The position numbers and the translations under genes are program-made. Below are positions 27,204-37,524 of a DNA stretch of 64,000 bases, piece after piece; the first letter of the stretch is position 1; every line of letters starts with the position of its first letter. The stretch is taken from contig CANQBP010000001.1 in NCBI GenBank assembly GCA_947589415.1, forward strand, positions 1-64,000. Reading direction: 5' to 3'. Source of the stretch: an uncultured Clostridia bacterium (GTDB lineage: Bacteria; Bacillota; Clostridia; Oscillospirales; Acutalibacteraceae). Under the pieces are notes generated by a model, which was not told the origin of the DNA, searched no databases, and saw only the letters and a list, made by a program, of their open reading frames with translations.

Positions 27204-29750
27204 ATGACAACAAGCAGGGTTCTTCAAAGAGCCAAAGAAAATCTATGCCTTCAAACCTTTCTTTGGGGACTTGGACTTTCATTTTTGATTTTTATTCCAT
27301 GGATAATTTATAACGGGGGATATTTCTTCTTTTACGGTGATTTCAATGTTCAGCAAATACCGTTTTATCAAATGATCCACGACAGTATTCAGGGCGGAAA
27401 TGTCGGGTGGAGCTATACCACGGATCTCGGAGCGAATATTATCGGTTCGTACAGCTTCTATATGATAGGCAGTCCTTTCTTTTGGCTGACGCTCCTGTTT
27501 CCGAGTCAGGCAGTTCCGTATATGATAGCACCGCTGCTTATGCTGAAATTTGCATTTGCCTCACTTGCGGCGTATTTGTTCCTCAGAAGATATGTTCGTG
27601 AGCAGAGGTACGCAATGTTCGGTGCGCTGATTTATGCGTTCTCCGGTTTCGGAATATACAATATATTTTTTAATCATTTCCATGAAGCTATGATAACGTT
27701 CCCGCTTATGTTGGCGGCAATAGACTCGTTCATATATGATAAACGGAGAGGACTGCTGCTCCTTTCGGTATTTGCGGCAGCTCTTGTAAACTACTACTTC
27801 TTTGCCGGACAGGTAATATTCATATTGATATATTGGTGTTTCCGTATGGCTACGGGAAGTTATAAGATGAAAGTGACAGAGTTTGCCCGCTTTGCCGTTG
27901 AGGTTATTATCGGCTTTATTCTTGCGGGTATTATATTGATACCGTCAATTGATGCCGTGCTGCAAAACTCAAGACTTGATAATTTCCCGCACGGTTGGGG
28001 AGCTTTGGCTTATTCGAGCGAACAAAGATATCTTCAGATCCTGCTTTCGTTTTTCTTCCCTCCCGATATGCCTGCATATGCCAATTTTACTCCCGATTCA
28101 AACGCCAAATGGGGAAGTGTTGCGGGCTGGCTGCCTTTGTTCAGCATGGTCGGAGTGTTTGCGTTTTATAAGCTCGAAACGCATAAATGGCTTCGTAAGC
28201 TCATACCGGTATTGTTCATAATGGCACTTGTACCCGTGCTTAACTGTTCGTTCCAGTTGTTCAATGCAACGTATTACGCAAGGTGGTTCTATATGCTGAC
28301 ACTGATGCTGTCAATGGCAACAGTGGTATGTCTTGATCGTGATGAAACAAATTTCCGACCTGCACTTATGAGAACATTTGTTATTACAATTGCAGCGGCA
28401 GCGCTTATCGGATTTATGCCCGTTAATTCACCCACGGACAAAAATGCCGAACAGACTTTCGGACTTGAAAAATACCCTGACCGTTTCTGGGGTTGGGTTG
28501 CCATTGCACTCATCGGTCTTGCGGCTCTTACAGTATTGCTCGTATTTAGAAAGAACAGGAAGGTTTTTATAAGATCAACAGCAATAGCACTTTCGGTTAT
28601 GATAGTGGGATACGGTAATTTGCTTGTTGGCACGGGTGTTGTTAATTCAAGCTATAAGAAAGATTTTATAGGCGGATATGCAATAGGCAATAAAGGCGTA
28701 TTTGATAACGAGTTTAAAGATATACACAATGTCCGTTCGGATTTTTACGAACCTATGGATAATATGGGTATGTATTGGCAGATACCCACAATTCAGGCAT
28801 TCCATAGTATAGTTCCGGGGTCGGTTATGGATTTTTATAAATCTATCGGTGTTGAGAGAAGTGTCGGTTCAAGACCGGGCAAGGACGTTTACGGAATAAG
28901 AAGCCTTCTTTCCGTAAAATATCTCTTTGATTATACGGGTGATACAAAATCCTTTAGGAACAGTCTTAAAACGACCGAGATGCCCGGCTGGGAATATATT
29001 ATGACTAAGAACAAATATAGTGTATATGAGAATAAATACTATATACCCTACGGTTTTACCTATGACGAATATATCACCCAGTCGGAATATGAAACGGTAG
29101 GCGAGGATAACAGACATCTTCTTTTGCTCAAGGCTATGGTACTGACGGACGAACAAGCGAGAAAGTACAGGGATATTCTTCAACATCATGTAAATATGAC
29201 GTCATACGAATATGATGACGATGAATATTTCTCGGATTGTAACGAACGCCGCAAAAACACCTGTTATGATGTCAGGTTTGAAAATAACCGTGTCAGTGCG
29301 AAATTTGATGCGGGAAATTCGGATGAGCTGGTATTTTTCAGCATACCGTATGAAAGCGGCTGGAGTGCTTCCGTGAACGGTAATCAGGCGGATATCGAAA
29401 AGGTCAATGTGGGTTTTATGGCGGTGCGTGTTCCTGCCAACAGAACTTCCGAGATAGTTTTCAGCTACACAACGCCGGGACTTGCCGCCGGAGCGGCAGC
29501 AACCGGAGTCGGAGTTATTCTTCTTATTGTTTACATGGTAGTGTGGAAAGCTCCTGCGGGCCGCAAAAAGTCGTACATGAATTATATTGAGGACGATACT
29601 TCCGTATCCGATGAGGTATTTGAGGATACATTGATATCCGAATATAAAGAATCGACGGACAATAACAAGAGAGTGCCCGTGAAAGCGGAAAAAGAAAATA
29701 ACACGGAAACAGGTCAGGATACCGAAAATGACAGCGGTTCGGATAAATGA
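27204..29750 (+). CDS. YfhO family multi-pass membrane protein
   Basis: An 848-aa membrane protein of the YfhO family (GT-C-like glycosyltransferase fold; in Bacillus and Listeria linked to glycosylation of lipoteichoic acid). About twelve membrane helices span residues ~20-500; the conserved first loop FFFYGDFNVQQIPFYQ holds the acidic residues typical of the family. A soluble extracytoplasmic domain (~510-770) is followed by one helix and an unusually long, acidic ~80-residue cytoplasmic tail. The ATG at 27204 has AAAGGAGG 7 nt upstream; in-frame sequence further upstream has no such site. A GT2 polyprenyl glycosyltransferase follows at 29980, a pairing that fits wall polymer decoration. 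Confidence 0.9.
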   Translation: MTTSRVLQRAKENLCLQTFLWGLGLSFLIFIPWIIYNGGYFFFYGDFNVQQIPFYQMIHDSIQGGNVGWSYTTDLGANIIGSYSFYMIGSPFFWLTLLFPSQAVPYMIAPLLMLKFAFASLAAYLFLRRYVREQRYAMFGALIYAFSGFGIYNIFFNHFHEAMITFPLMLAAIDSFIYDKRRGLLLLSVFAAALVNYYFFAGQVIFILIYWCFRMATGSYKMKVTEFARFAVEVIIGFILAGIILIPSIDAVLQNSRLDNFPHGWGALAYSSEQRYLQILLSFFFPPDMPAYANFTPDSNAKWGSVAGWLPLFSMVGVFAFYKLETHKWLRKLIPVLFIMALVPVLNCSFQLFNATYYARWFYMLTLMLSMATVVCLDRDETNFRPALMRTFVITIAAAALIGFMPVNSPTDKNAEQTFGLEKYPDRFWGWVAIALIGLAALTVLLVFRKNRKVFIRSTAIALSVMIVGYGNLLVGTGVVNSSYKKDFIGGYAIGNKGVFDNEFKDIHNVRSDFYEPMDNMGMYWQIPTIQAFHSIVPGSVMDFYKSIGVERSVGSRPGKDVYGIRSLLSVKYLFDYTGDTKSFRNSLKTTEMPGWEYIMTKNKYSVYENKYYIPYGFTYDEYITQSEYETVGEDNRHLLLLKAMVLTDEQARKYRDILQHHVNMTSYEYDDDEYFSDCNERRKNTCYDVRFENNRVSAKFDAGNSDELVFFSIPYESGWSASVNGNQADIEKVNVGFMAVRVPANRTSEIVFSYTTPGLAAGAAATGVGVILLIVYMVVWKAPAGRKKSYMNYIEDDTSVSDEVFEDTLISEYKESTDNNKRVPVKAEKENNTETGQDTENDSGSDK

Positions 29751-29830
29751 CCGAAGCATAAGATAAATTATTTTGTTTTAGCATTAAAACGATAATTTAT
29801 ATCGGTTTCTTTTATGGCAAATACTGACAG

Positions 29831-29866
29831 TTCCTGCTCCGAAATGACATCGGGGCAGGAATTTTT
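29831..29866 (+). terminator. Terminator after the yfhO-like gene
   Basis: TTCCTGC-TCCGA / TCGGG-GCAGGAA stem (29831-29842 with 29850-29861), then TTTTT. Confidence 0.85.
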
Positions 29867-29888
29867 CGTTAATATGGTATTACACTTA

Positions 29889-29916
29889 TTGACATAAATG
29901 TGTAATTTGATATAAT
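29889..29916 (+). promoter_or_regulatory. Promoter of the GT2-pepV pair
   Basis: TTGACA (29889-29894), 16-nt spacer, TATAAT (29911-29916). Confidence 0.75.
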
Positions 29917-29979
29917 TATTGTAGTAGTTTTACAAATTTACGAAAATAATATTATATATGTTTTATAAGGGTGAATAAT

Positions 29980-30957
29980 ATGTCTGTATTGTATTTGGTT
30001 ATACCGTGCTATAATGAGGAAGAGGTACTTCCCGAAACAGTCAAAAGGCTGACGGTAAAACTCGGTAAAATGATTGAAAGCGGAAAAATAAGTGATGATA
30101 GTCGTATGCTGTTCGTGGACGACGGCAGCAAGGACAAGACGTGGCAGCTTATAGAGAAGTTTACAATCGAAAATAAGTATGTCGGCGGAATTAAACTGAG
30201 CCGCAACAGGGGACATCAAAATGCCCTGCTTGCCGGTCTTATGACGGCTAAAGAAAGATGTGACTGCGCAATTTCACTTGATGCGGATCTTCAGGACGAT
30301 ATAGAAGTTTTGGATCAGTTTGTTGATAAATACAAAGATGGTTGTGAGGTCGTATATGGTGTGAGAAGCAGCAGGGATAAGGATACCGTGTTTAAAAGGA
30401 GTACGGCACAGTTTTATTATAAATTCATGAAGTCGCTCGGTGTTGATATTGTTTACAACCATGCCGATTACCGTCTTATGGGAAAAAGAGCCCTTGAGGC
30501 ACTTTCGGATTATAAGGAGGTAAATCTTTTTCTTAGGGGTATAGTTCCCCTTATAGGTTTCAGGAGCGATTATGTATATTATGAGAGAAATGAACGGTTT
30601 GCGGGAGTGTCAAAATACCCGTTGAAAAAGATGATTAAGTTTGCGGTTGACGGTATAACGTCATTCAGCGTCAGACCGCTTAAAATTATTTCAAATTTGG
30701 GAATAATAAGTTGTATGCTTAGCGTAATATTTCTAATATATGCGTTGGTTTCTTTCTTTATGGGCAGCAGCGTGGCGGGCTGGGCCTCGGAAATGTGTTC
30801 GATATGGTTTCTCGGCGGACTTCAAATGTTCTGCATAGGCATTGTGGGTACGTATGTAGGAAAGATATACAGTGAGGTCAAGGCAAGACCGAGATTTATT
30901 ATTGATAAAACCGTTATAGATAATAAAGAGGAAACCTCGGCAACAGATAAAAAATAA
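29980..30957 (+). CDS. GT2 polyprenyl-phosphate glycosyltransferase, GtrB/DPM1-like
   Basis: A 325-aa membrane glycosyltransferase of family 2. The N-terminal GT-A domain has VIPCYNEEEVLPETV, VDDGSKDKTW, LSRNRGHQNALLAGL and DADLQDD (metal-binding Asp-x-Asp), followed by the NERFAGVSKYPLKKM acceptor segment. Two C-terminal membrane helices (~235-260, 270-295) are those of GtrB and bacterial dolichol-phosphate-mannose synthase homologues. It should load a sugar onto undecaprenyl phosphate, which a GT-C enzyme such as the YfhO-like protein just upstream could use outside the membrane. The start at 29980 has AAGGG 8 nt ahead; GTG at 29971 is too close. Confidence 0.92.
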   Translation: MSVLYLVIPCYNEEEVLPETVKRLTVKLGKMIESGKISDDSRMLFVDDGSKDKTWQLIEKFTIENKYVGGIKLSRNRGHQNALLAGLMTAKERCDCAISLDADLQDDIEVLDQFVDKYKDGCEVVYGVRSSRDKDTVFKRSTAQFYYKFMKSLGVDIVYNHADYRLMGKRALEALSDYKEVNLFLRGIVPLIGFRSDYVYYERNERFAGVSKYPLKKMIKFAVDGITSFSVRPLKIISNLGIISCMLSVIFLIYALVSFFMGSSVAGWASEMCSIWFLGGLQMFCIGIVGTYVGKIYSEVKARPRFIIDKTVIDNKEETSATDKK

Positions 30958-30969
30958 GGGGTGCAGGTT

Positions 30970-32346
30970 ATGAATTTCGGTGACAGAATAACAGATTACA
31001 AAAATGATATATTGCATGATTTAAGTGAGCTTATTTCTATAAAATCGGTTTCGTGCGAAAATGAGAAGGAAACGGAAAAAGCACTTGATTACGTACTCGA
31101 AAGGGCAAGACAAATGGGTTTTGCCGTAAAAAAAGTCGGTACGGCGGCAGGTCACGCAGAATACGGGGAGGGCAGCGAAACAGCGGCGGTTCTTGCTCAT
31201 GTTGACGTTGTCCCGTCGGGTGACGGTTGGAATACCGATCCTTTTGTGCTGACCGAAAGGGATGGCAGATTATACGGTAGGGGTATTGTTGACGACAAAG
31301 GGCCTGCAATAATTGCGCTTTACTGTTTAAAGGCACTAAAGGACAGCGGTATTGTTCCGAAAAGGAAGATAAGGGTAATATTCGGGGCAGGCGAAGAAAT
31401 AGGAATGAATGATATGGAAACATATTTTTCGGAGGAGGAAATTCCTGCAATGGCATTTACACCCGATTCCGATTACGGAATATGTGTATGCGAAAAAGGG
31501 ATATTACAGCTTGAAATATCGTCAGCCCAACATGACGGTACGATTCTTACGGAACTTCAGTCGGGCGGAGCTGTTAATGCTGTTCCGTCAAAAGCATATG
31601 CACTTGTGGATTGTACGGAATCGGAGGATAATCGTTTAAGACGCTTTGCAGATGCTAAGCCGGGTGAATATGATTTTATATATACGATGGACGGTCTTGT
31701 GATATTTGCAAAGGGCAGAGCCGCCCATGCTTCTGTTCCCGAACAGGGACTTAATTCCGCCGCACACCTTATAAGAATACTTGCGGATAATTTCGGCGAA
31801 TCGGTTTTGGGAAGTCTTTGCGGTTTTTTGGATAATGCGATTGGAACGCAGACGGACGGAGAGGCTCTCGGAATATCGTGCAGTGATGAGAAAAGCGGAA
31901 ACCTGACCGTAAATCTCGGAAGAGTTGACATTGGGGAGAATATAAGCAGGGCTTTAATAGATATAAGATATCCCGTTTCTGCAAACGGCGATGAAATTTT
32001 TGAAAAAATAAGGCGCCGTGCGGAGGCGGAGGGATTGAACGTTAAAATGTTGAACCATGAACCGCCGCTTTTTACGGACAGTGATAATCCCATAATATCC
32101 GTTCTTTCCGATGCCTACGAAAGCGTTACGGGAGTAAAACCGGAATTATATTCAACGGGAGGAGGAACATATGCAAGAACTCTCGGCAACAGGGGAGTGG
32201 CATTCGGCCCGGCATTTTCGGGAGATGAAACGCATATACACGATGTTAATGAGGGAATAAGTGCGGAGAATTTTTGGAAACACGCCAAAATATGCGCACA
32301 AGCCGTGTATTTGATGAGTATGTGGGAGAATACGACTTTGGGATAG
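30970..32346 (+). CDS. pepV: M20 family dipeptidase, PepV-like
   Basis: A 458-aa zinc dipeptidase of the PepV/Sapep branch of M20. Metal ligands are visible in LAHVDVVPSGDGW, GRGIVDDKGPA and AGEEIGMND, plus TPDSDYGI; the C-terminal ligand lies in DETHIHDV. A lid domain is inserted from ~190 to 330. It should cleave dipeptides released by peptide uptake or wall turnover. The ATG at 30970 follows AAGGGG, which overlaps the end of the GT2 gene; GTG at 30961 lies within that site. It is cotranscribed with the GT2 gene 12 nt upstream. Confidence 0.93.
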   Translation: MNFGDRITDYKNDILHDLSELISIKSVSCENEKETEKALDYVLERARQMGFAVKKVGTAAGHAEYGEGSETAAVLAHVDVVPSGDGWNTDPFVLTERDGRLYGRGIVDDKGPAIIALYCLKALKDSGIVPKRKIRVIFGAGEEIGMNDMETYFSEEEIPAMAFTPDSDYGICVCEKGILQLEISSAQHDGTILTELQSGGAVNAVPSKAYALVDCTESEDNRLRRFADAKPGEYDFIYTMDGLVIFAKGRAAHASVPEQGLNSAAHLIRILADNFGESVLGSLCGFLDNAIGTQTDGEALGISCSDEKSGNLTVNLGRVDIGENISRALIDIRYPVSANGDEIFEKIRRRAEAEGLNVKMLNHEPPLFTDSDNPIISVLSDAYESVTGVKPELYSTGGGTYARTLGNRGVAFGPAFSGDETHIHDVNEGISAENFWKHAKICAQAVYLMSMWENTTLG

Positions 32347-32391
32347 TTCATGTAAAAGTTATACACATATATAAAATAAACATTTTATATA

Positions 32392-32420
32392 TTGAAATTT
32401 TCCGTAAATTATGATATATT
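32392..32420 (+). promoter_or_regulatory. Promoter of eno
   Basis: TTGAAA (32392-32397), 17-nt spacer, TATATT (32415-32420); leader of about 100 nt. Confidence 0.5.
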
Positions 32421-32511
32421 TACTATGATGTATTTTTCTTCCATATTACGGAAGTTCTAAACGTCATATAGTGCTTTCCTGTACGGATTGTGCTGTAATA
32501 TATTTTCTTAA

Positions 32512-33834
<1,323 letters not shown>

Positions 33835-33855
33835 GTTATATATTACGGGTTTTTA

Positions 33856-33895
33856 CATTCTGCGGTCATCTTTCAGACCGCAGAATGTTTTTTGC
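33856..33895 (+). terminator. Terminator after eno
   Basis: Perfect 12-bp stem CATTCTGCGGTC/GACCGCAGAATG followed by eight T-rich bases. Confidence 0.92.
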
Positions 33896-33936
33896 CCGAT
33901 CGTGTAACAGACTGTAAAAATATTACGGATAATGAA

Positions 33937-33979
33937 TTAACACCGGATAACAAAGAATAATTTTGTTATTCGGTGTTAA
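33937..33979. terminator. Hairpin between eno and hydG
   Basis: 18-bp inverted repeat with one G-T pair (33937-33954 with 33962-33979). It probably ends the minus-strand hydG transcript. Confidence 0.6.
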
Positions 33980-34071
33980 AATTCTTTTGTGTTTCATATG
34001 CGGGGATTTATAAAATTATAATGCCGCTTTGTACCGTTAGAAAATACAAATACGATAAACGTTACATCGTG

Positions 34072-35523
34072 TCAGAAACGGAAATCACGCTTACCGCCGA
34101 CTTTGATTTGTTCAAGATAATCTATGGCACGCTGTCTGCGTTTTTCGTCCGGAACTTTGAGTATCTCTTTTGCAATAAGCTCCTCACCGATTTTTCTTGT
34201 TTCGGGGGAGGCGTAATCCGAAAGATATTCCTGAAGTGTCATTAGTGCATTGGGGTGACAGCAATTCTGAATTTGACCTACTTTGCAAAGAGCCATAAAG
34301 CGGTCGCCCGTTCTGCCCTCACGGTAGCAGGCAGTACAGAAAGATGGGATAAAGCCCTTGCCCATAAGCCACCTTACAACTTCGTCAAGAGTACGCTGGT
34401 CGGATACGTCGAACTGTTCCGTATCATGAGGTCTTTCCTCCGGCGAATATCCCGCATAACCTCCTACCGAAGTTCTTGAGGCACCCGATATTTGTGATAT
34501 TCCGAGATCAAGCACCCTGTCACGGCAGGCCTCACTTTCTCTTGTGGATATAATCATACCCGTATATGGTACGGCAATTCTTATACAGGCAATTATTTTA
34601 GCGAAAATATCGTCATCAATACCGTTATCAAAGACAGACGGATCAATATCGGCAGCCTTTTTAATTCTCGGAACACTTATTGTGTGCGGTCCTACGCCGT
34701 GTACTGCCTCAAGATGTTCGGCGTGCATGAGTAATCCCGCAAATTCATATTTGTACATTTCCAAACCGAAAAGAACACCGAGTCCCACATCATCTATACC
34801 GCCCTCCATGGCTCTGTCCATAGCCTCGGTATGATAAGCATAGTTATGCTTCGGTCCTGCCGGGTGGAGCTTTTCGTAGCTTTCTTTATGGTAGGTTTCC
34901 TGGAAGAGAATATATGTTCCGATACCCGCCTCTTTCAGTTTTTTGTAATTTTCAACCGTGGTTGCGGCGATATTAACATTAACACGGCGAATAGCACCGT
35001 TTTTGTGTTTAATAGAATAAATGGTGTTAATACATTCGAGAACATATTCTATCGGATTGTTTACGGGGTCTTCGCCGCATTCAATTGCAAGACGTTTGTG
35101 TCCCATATCCTGCAAGGCGGTAACTTCGGCTCTTACTTCGTCTTGGGTGAGCTTCTTTCTCGGTATCTGTTTATTCTGATAATGATACGGACAATACACA
35201 CATTTGTTTACACAGTAGTTTGAAAGGTAAAGCGGGGCAAACATAACAATTCTGTTTCCGTAAAATGCCTCTTTTATCTCCTTTGCAAGCGAATACATTT
35301 TTTCGTTGAGTTCCGGTATATCACAAGCAAGCAGAACGCTTGCATCACGGTGGGAAAGACCGGCACATTCCACACCACGTCCCGTTTTTTTCGGTTTTGC
35401 TTTTTCAAGAATTTCTTCTATAAGCTCACGGTTATGCTTATTCTGTTCGGCATATTCAAGGGTTTCGACAATTTCGCCGTGGTCGATAAATTCTTCGGCT
35501 TTAAGTGACTTTGGGTTATACAT
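34072..35523 (-). CDS. hydG: [FeFe]-hydrogenase maturase HydG (radical SAM tyrosine lyase)
   Basis: Cleaves tyrosine to make the CO and CN ligands of the H-cluster precursor. 483 aa with the radical SAM motif CVNKCVYC and the ThiH-like barrel (AIECGEDPVNN, ILFQETYHKESYEKLHP). The C-terminal cluster site CTACYREGRTGDRF...C holds the second 4Fe-4S/dangler-iron site that distinguishes HydG from ThiH. Directly preceded (74 nt) by the TM1266-type regulator gene. HydE and HydF are not in the window, and the hydrogenase itself ends at 1590. Confidence 0.96.
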   Translation of the reverse strand: MYNPKSLKAEEFIDHGEIVETLEYAEQNKHNRELIEEILEKAKPKKTGRGVECAGLSHRDASVLLACDIPELNEKMYSLAKEIKEAFYGNRIVMFAPLYLSNYCVNKCVYCPYHYQNKQIPRKKLTQDEVRAEVTALQDMGHKRLAIECGEDPVNNPIEYVLECINTIYSIKHKNGAIRRVNVNIAATTVENYKKLKEAGIGTYILFQETYHKESYEKLHPAGPKHNYAYHTEAMDRAMEGGIDDVGLGVLFGLEMYKYEFAGLLMHAEHLEAVHGVGPHTISVPRIKKAADIDPSVFDNGIDDDIFAKIIACIRIAVPYTGMIISTRESEACRDRVLDLGISQISGASRTSVGGYAGYSPEERPHDTEQFDVSDQRTLDEVVRWLMGKGFIPSFCTACYREGRTGDRFMALCKVGQIQNCCHPNALMTLQEYLSDYASPETRKIGEELIAKEILKVPDEKRRQRAIDYLEQIKVGGKRDFRF

Positions 35524-35597
35524 TTAGAAATCTCCTTATAAAAAATTTATGATAAATAATAAGGTTTTCACGCAAACCTTAATGCGTTACCCGGACG

Positions 35598-35855
35598 TTA
35601 TTCGCTGAAAGTATATTTTGAATAAGCAGTTTTAGTGCTTACTCCGTCCAGTTTTCCGAGTTTTCCCGAAAGTGTGGAGATAACGTCCTGCGGTGAATCA
35701 ATAACAATGCAAATAACCGATATGCCCCTTTGCTTATAGGGTATTCCCATACGACCTACTATATAGTTGCTGCAGCTGCTTATCAGTCGGTTTACCTGTT
35801 CGACAGAGTTTGAATTTTCAAGAATAATACTGATAACAGCAACCCGGTTTTCCAT
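35598..35855 (-). CDS. TM1266-type putative regulator of the iron-only hydrogenase system
   Basis: An 85-aa ferredoxin-like (ACT/NikR C-terminal-like) protein. RVAVISIILEN at the start, the SNYIVGRMGIPYKQRGISVICIVIDSP core and the LGKLDGVSTKTAYSK end match the TM1266 family (iron-only hydrogenase system regulator), found beside hydE/F/G in many anaerobes. It has no DNA-binding domain, and its ligand is unknown. First gene of the hydG operon, with an AAAGGGC ribosome binding site. Its leader carries competing RNA hairpins (see 35874-35930), so operon expression may be set by attenuation. Confidence 0.88.
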   Translation of the reverse strand: MENRVAVISIILENSNSVEQVNRLISSCSNYIVGRMGIPYKQRGISVICIVIDSPQDVISTLSGKLGKLDGVSTKTAYSKYTFSE

Positions 35856-35873
35856 AAGATCAGCCCTTTCAAA

Positions 35874-35930
35874 TAAAAAAACCGCACCAAAAGGCGCAGT
35901 TGCATAATCATGCAGCGGAGCCTTTCACCT
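35874..35930 (-). promoter_or_regulatory. Attenuator/riboswitch-like leader of the TM1266-hydG operon
   Basis: On the minus strand, TGCGCC-TTTT-GGTGCG followed by GTTTTTTT is an intrinsic terminator ahead of the first gene. Upstream AAAGGC (plus 35920-35925) can instead pair with GCCTTT (35890-35895), which overlaps the terminator's 5' arm, and encloses a TGCAT/ATGCA hairpin. Two mutually exclusive folds are the layout of a transcriptional riboswitch. I cannot match it to a known class. Confidence 0.6.
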
Positions 35931-35964
35931 CAATTAAATTTCAGTGTCAGTATCTTGCTTGATT

Positions 35965-35993
35965 ATTATACAACAATTCTACAATTTTTTCAA
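35965..35993 (-). promoter_or_regulatory. Promoter of the TM1266-hydG operon
   Basis: Minus-strand TTGAAA (plus 35988-35993), 17-nt spacer, TATAAT (plus 35965-35970), followed by a ~100-nt leader. Confidence 0.75.
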
Positions 35994-36092
35994 TAGTAAA
36001 TTCGGAATTTATAAATATTTACAGAATAAAAGCCGTTTTTTCCCGACTGGAATAAAACGGCTGCTGCTTACAAATAATCATAATTTTTACGG

Positions 36093-36875
36093 TTATAATT
36101 CTTTTTTTATTTTACCGAGGGCGGTTTTTTCAAGCCTTGATACCTGCGCCTGACTTATACCTATTTCGTCAGCAATTTCCATTTGTGTTTTTCCTTTTAT
36201 ATACCTCATTGTAAGGATTTTTCTTTCACGTTCTCCCAATGATTTGACTGCCTCCTTGATTGCGATATGCTCAAGCCAGCGGTTGTCATCATTGTCATCG
36301 CCGAGGGTGTCCATGATATAGACAGTATCCGCACCATCGGAATATACAGGCTCGTATATTGATACCGGCTCGACAATGGCTTCGAGAGCGAGAACAACAT
36401 TTTCACTCGGAATATTTAAAATTTTGGCAATTTCGTCAACGGTAGGTTCTTTTCCCGTTTCGGCTGTTATTCTTTCTTTTGCCTGCATGGCTTTATAAGC
36501 AGTATCCTTAATCGAACGGCTTACCCTTACGGAATTGTAATCCCGCAGATATCTTCTTATTTCCCCAATGATCATCGGAACACCGTATGTGGAAAATCTT
36601 ACGTCCTTGTCGCAGTTAAAATTATCAATAGCCTTTATCAGACCTATACAGCCGACCTGAAACAGATCATCGGGGTTTTCCCCTCGTCCGGCAAATCTTT
36701 GTATCACACTGAGGACAAGCCGAAGGTTGCCGTTTATCATTTCATCCCTTGCGGCATCTGCCTCTTCGGGAGTCCCGTTTCTCATAATTCTTAATAATTC
36801 CTGCTTTTTTTCCTCGGATATAACTTTCAATTTTGAGGTGTTCACACCGCATATTTCTACCTTATTAAAAACCAC
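36093..36875 (-). CDS. sigG: Forespore sigma factor SigG
   Basis: Late forespore RNA polymerase sigma factor, 260 aa. The N-terminus NKVEICGVNTSKL is the SigG hallmark. Region 2 reads MINGNLRLVLSVIQRFAGRGENPDDLFQVG, with GIPMIIGEIRRYLRD-like core (VPMIIGEIRRYLRD), and region 4 ends QMEIADEIGISQAQVSRLEK. The start is GTG at 36875 with AAGGAGG 7 nt upstream. In Bacillus sigG follows sigE; here it is monocistronic, between the ferredoxin gene and the hydrogenase genes. A SigG-like promoter upstream would fit autoregulation. Confidence 0.96.
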   Translation of the reverse strand: MVFNKVEICGVNTSKLKVISEEKKQELLRIMRNGTPEEADAARDEMINGNLRLVLSVIQRFAGRGENPDDLFQVGCIGLIKAIDNFNCDKDVRFSTYGVPMIIGEIRRYLRDYNSVRVSRSIKDTAYKAMQAKERITAETGKEPTVDEIAKILNIPSENVVLALEAIVEPVSIYEPVYSDGADTVYIMDTLGDDNDDNRWLEHIAIKEAVKSLGERERKILTMRYIKGKTQMEIADEIGISQAQVSRLEKTALGKIKKEL

Positions 36876-36900
36876 GTTAATACCTCCTTGATTTTATAGA

Positions 36901-36930
36901 AGTATTGACGAAGTTTATATAGATTATTCA
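36901..36930 (-). promoter_or_regulatory. Possible SigG-type promoter of sigG
   Basis: Minus-strand TGAATA (plus 36925-36930) and CAATACT (plus 36901-36907) with a 17-nt spacer resemble the SigG consensus TGAATA...CATACTA. The -10 match is imperfect. Confidence 0.4.
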
Positions 36931-36940
36931 AATAAGGAAA

Positions 36941-36968
36941 GGCAGTCAATGCAAACACATTGACTGCC
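36941..36968 (-). terminator. Terminator after the ferredoxin gene
   Basis: 11-bp stem GGCAGTCAATG/CATTGACTGCC, followed on the minus strand by TTTCCTTATTT. Confidence 0.75.
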
Positions 36969-36990
36969 ATAATTCGGATCATTTGCGGAA

Positions 36991-37161
36991 TCATTCACCT
37001 GACGGTGCGCCGACCGGACAAACCCCTGCACAAGAACCGCAGTCAATACAGGTATCGGCATCAATTTCATACTTGCCGTCGCCCTCGGAAATAGCACTTA
37101 CGGGACATTCGCTTTCACAAGCGCCGCAAGCAATACATTCATCGGAAATCTTGTAAGCCAT
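36991..37161 (-). CDS. 2[4Fe-4S] ferredoxin, 56 aa
   Basis: A complete clostridial-type ferredoxin that is too short for usual open-frame cut-offs. Two CxxCxxCxxxCP sites are present: CIACGACESECPVSAIS and CIDCGSCAGVCPVGAPS, in an acidic 56-residue protein starting AYKISDE. AAGGAGG lies 7 nt before the ATG at 37161. It is the likely low-potential electron donor to the [FeFe]-hydrogenase and other ferredoxin-dependent enzymes of this anaerobe. It has its own promoter (37196-37223) and terminator, so it is expressed separately from sigG downstream. Confidence 0.96.
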   Translation of the reverse strand: MAYKISDECIACGACESECPVSAISEGDGKYEIDADTCIDCGSCAGVCPVGAPSGE

Positions 37162-37195
37162 AAGTAAGCCTCCTTATAATAAATTTCTTTAAATA

Positions 37196-37223
37196 ATTAT
37201 AACACTTTTTCCGAAAAAAGCAA
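37196..37223 (-). promoter_or_regulatory. Promoter of the ferredoxin gene
   Basis: Minus-strand TTGCTT (plus 37218-37223), 16-nt spacer, TATAAT (plus 37196-37201). Confidence 0.65.
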
Positions 37224-37426
37224 TACATTTATAAAAAATAAATATTGTAAAATTGTTGTAGGTTTGTCAATTATGTGTTGAAAATTTCTAAGAGGAATTA
37301 AATTCGTATTTCGGAAATGGCTTTCACAAAATACTTATTTCCGTTTTGAATTTGTATGCAAACCGCCCTGATGAGGATTATATATTGCTGTCTGAATTTG
37401 ATATATTATCACATAAAATTTCACAA

Positions 37427-37457
37427 TTGAATTATGCGGATATTTATATGGTATAAT
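37427..37457 (+). promoter_or_regulatory. Promoter of the PAP2 phosphatase gene
   Basis: Extended -10 TGGTATAAT (37449-37457) with a weak TTGAAT at 37427. The gap 37224-37426 is AT-rich, with nothing further recognised. Confidence 0.55.
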
Positions 37458-37524
37458 ATACGTGTGTTTGTGCGCACGACAGATATTGAATGTCTGATAA
37501 ATAAATTAAGGAGGAGGAAATTTT

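Noticed and set aside
35874-35930. Assignment of the hydG leader to a named riboswitch (THF, lysine, FMN, cobalamin, preQ1, fluoride)
   Set aside because: The core sequences I remember for these classes are absent; only the competing-fold layout is supported.
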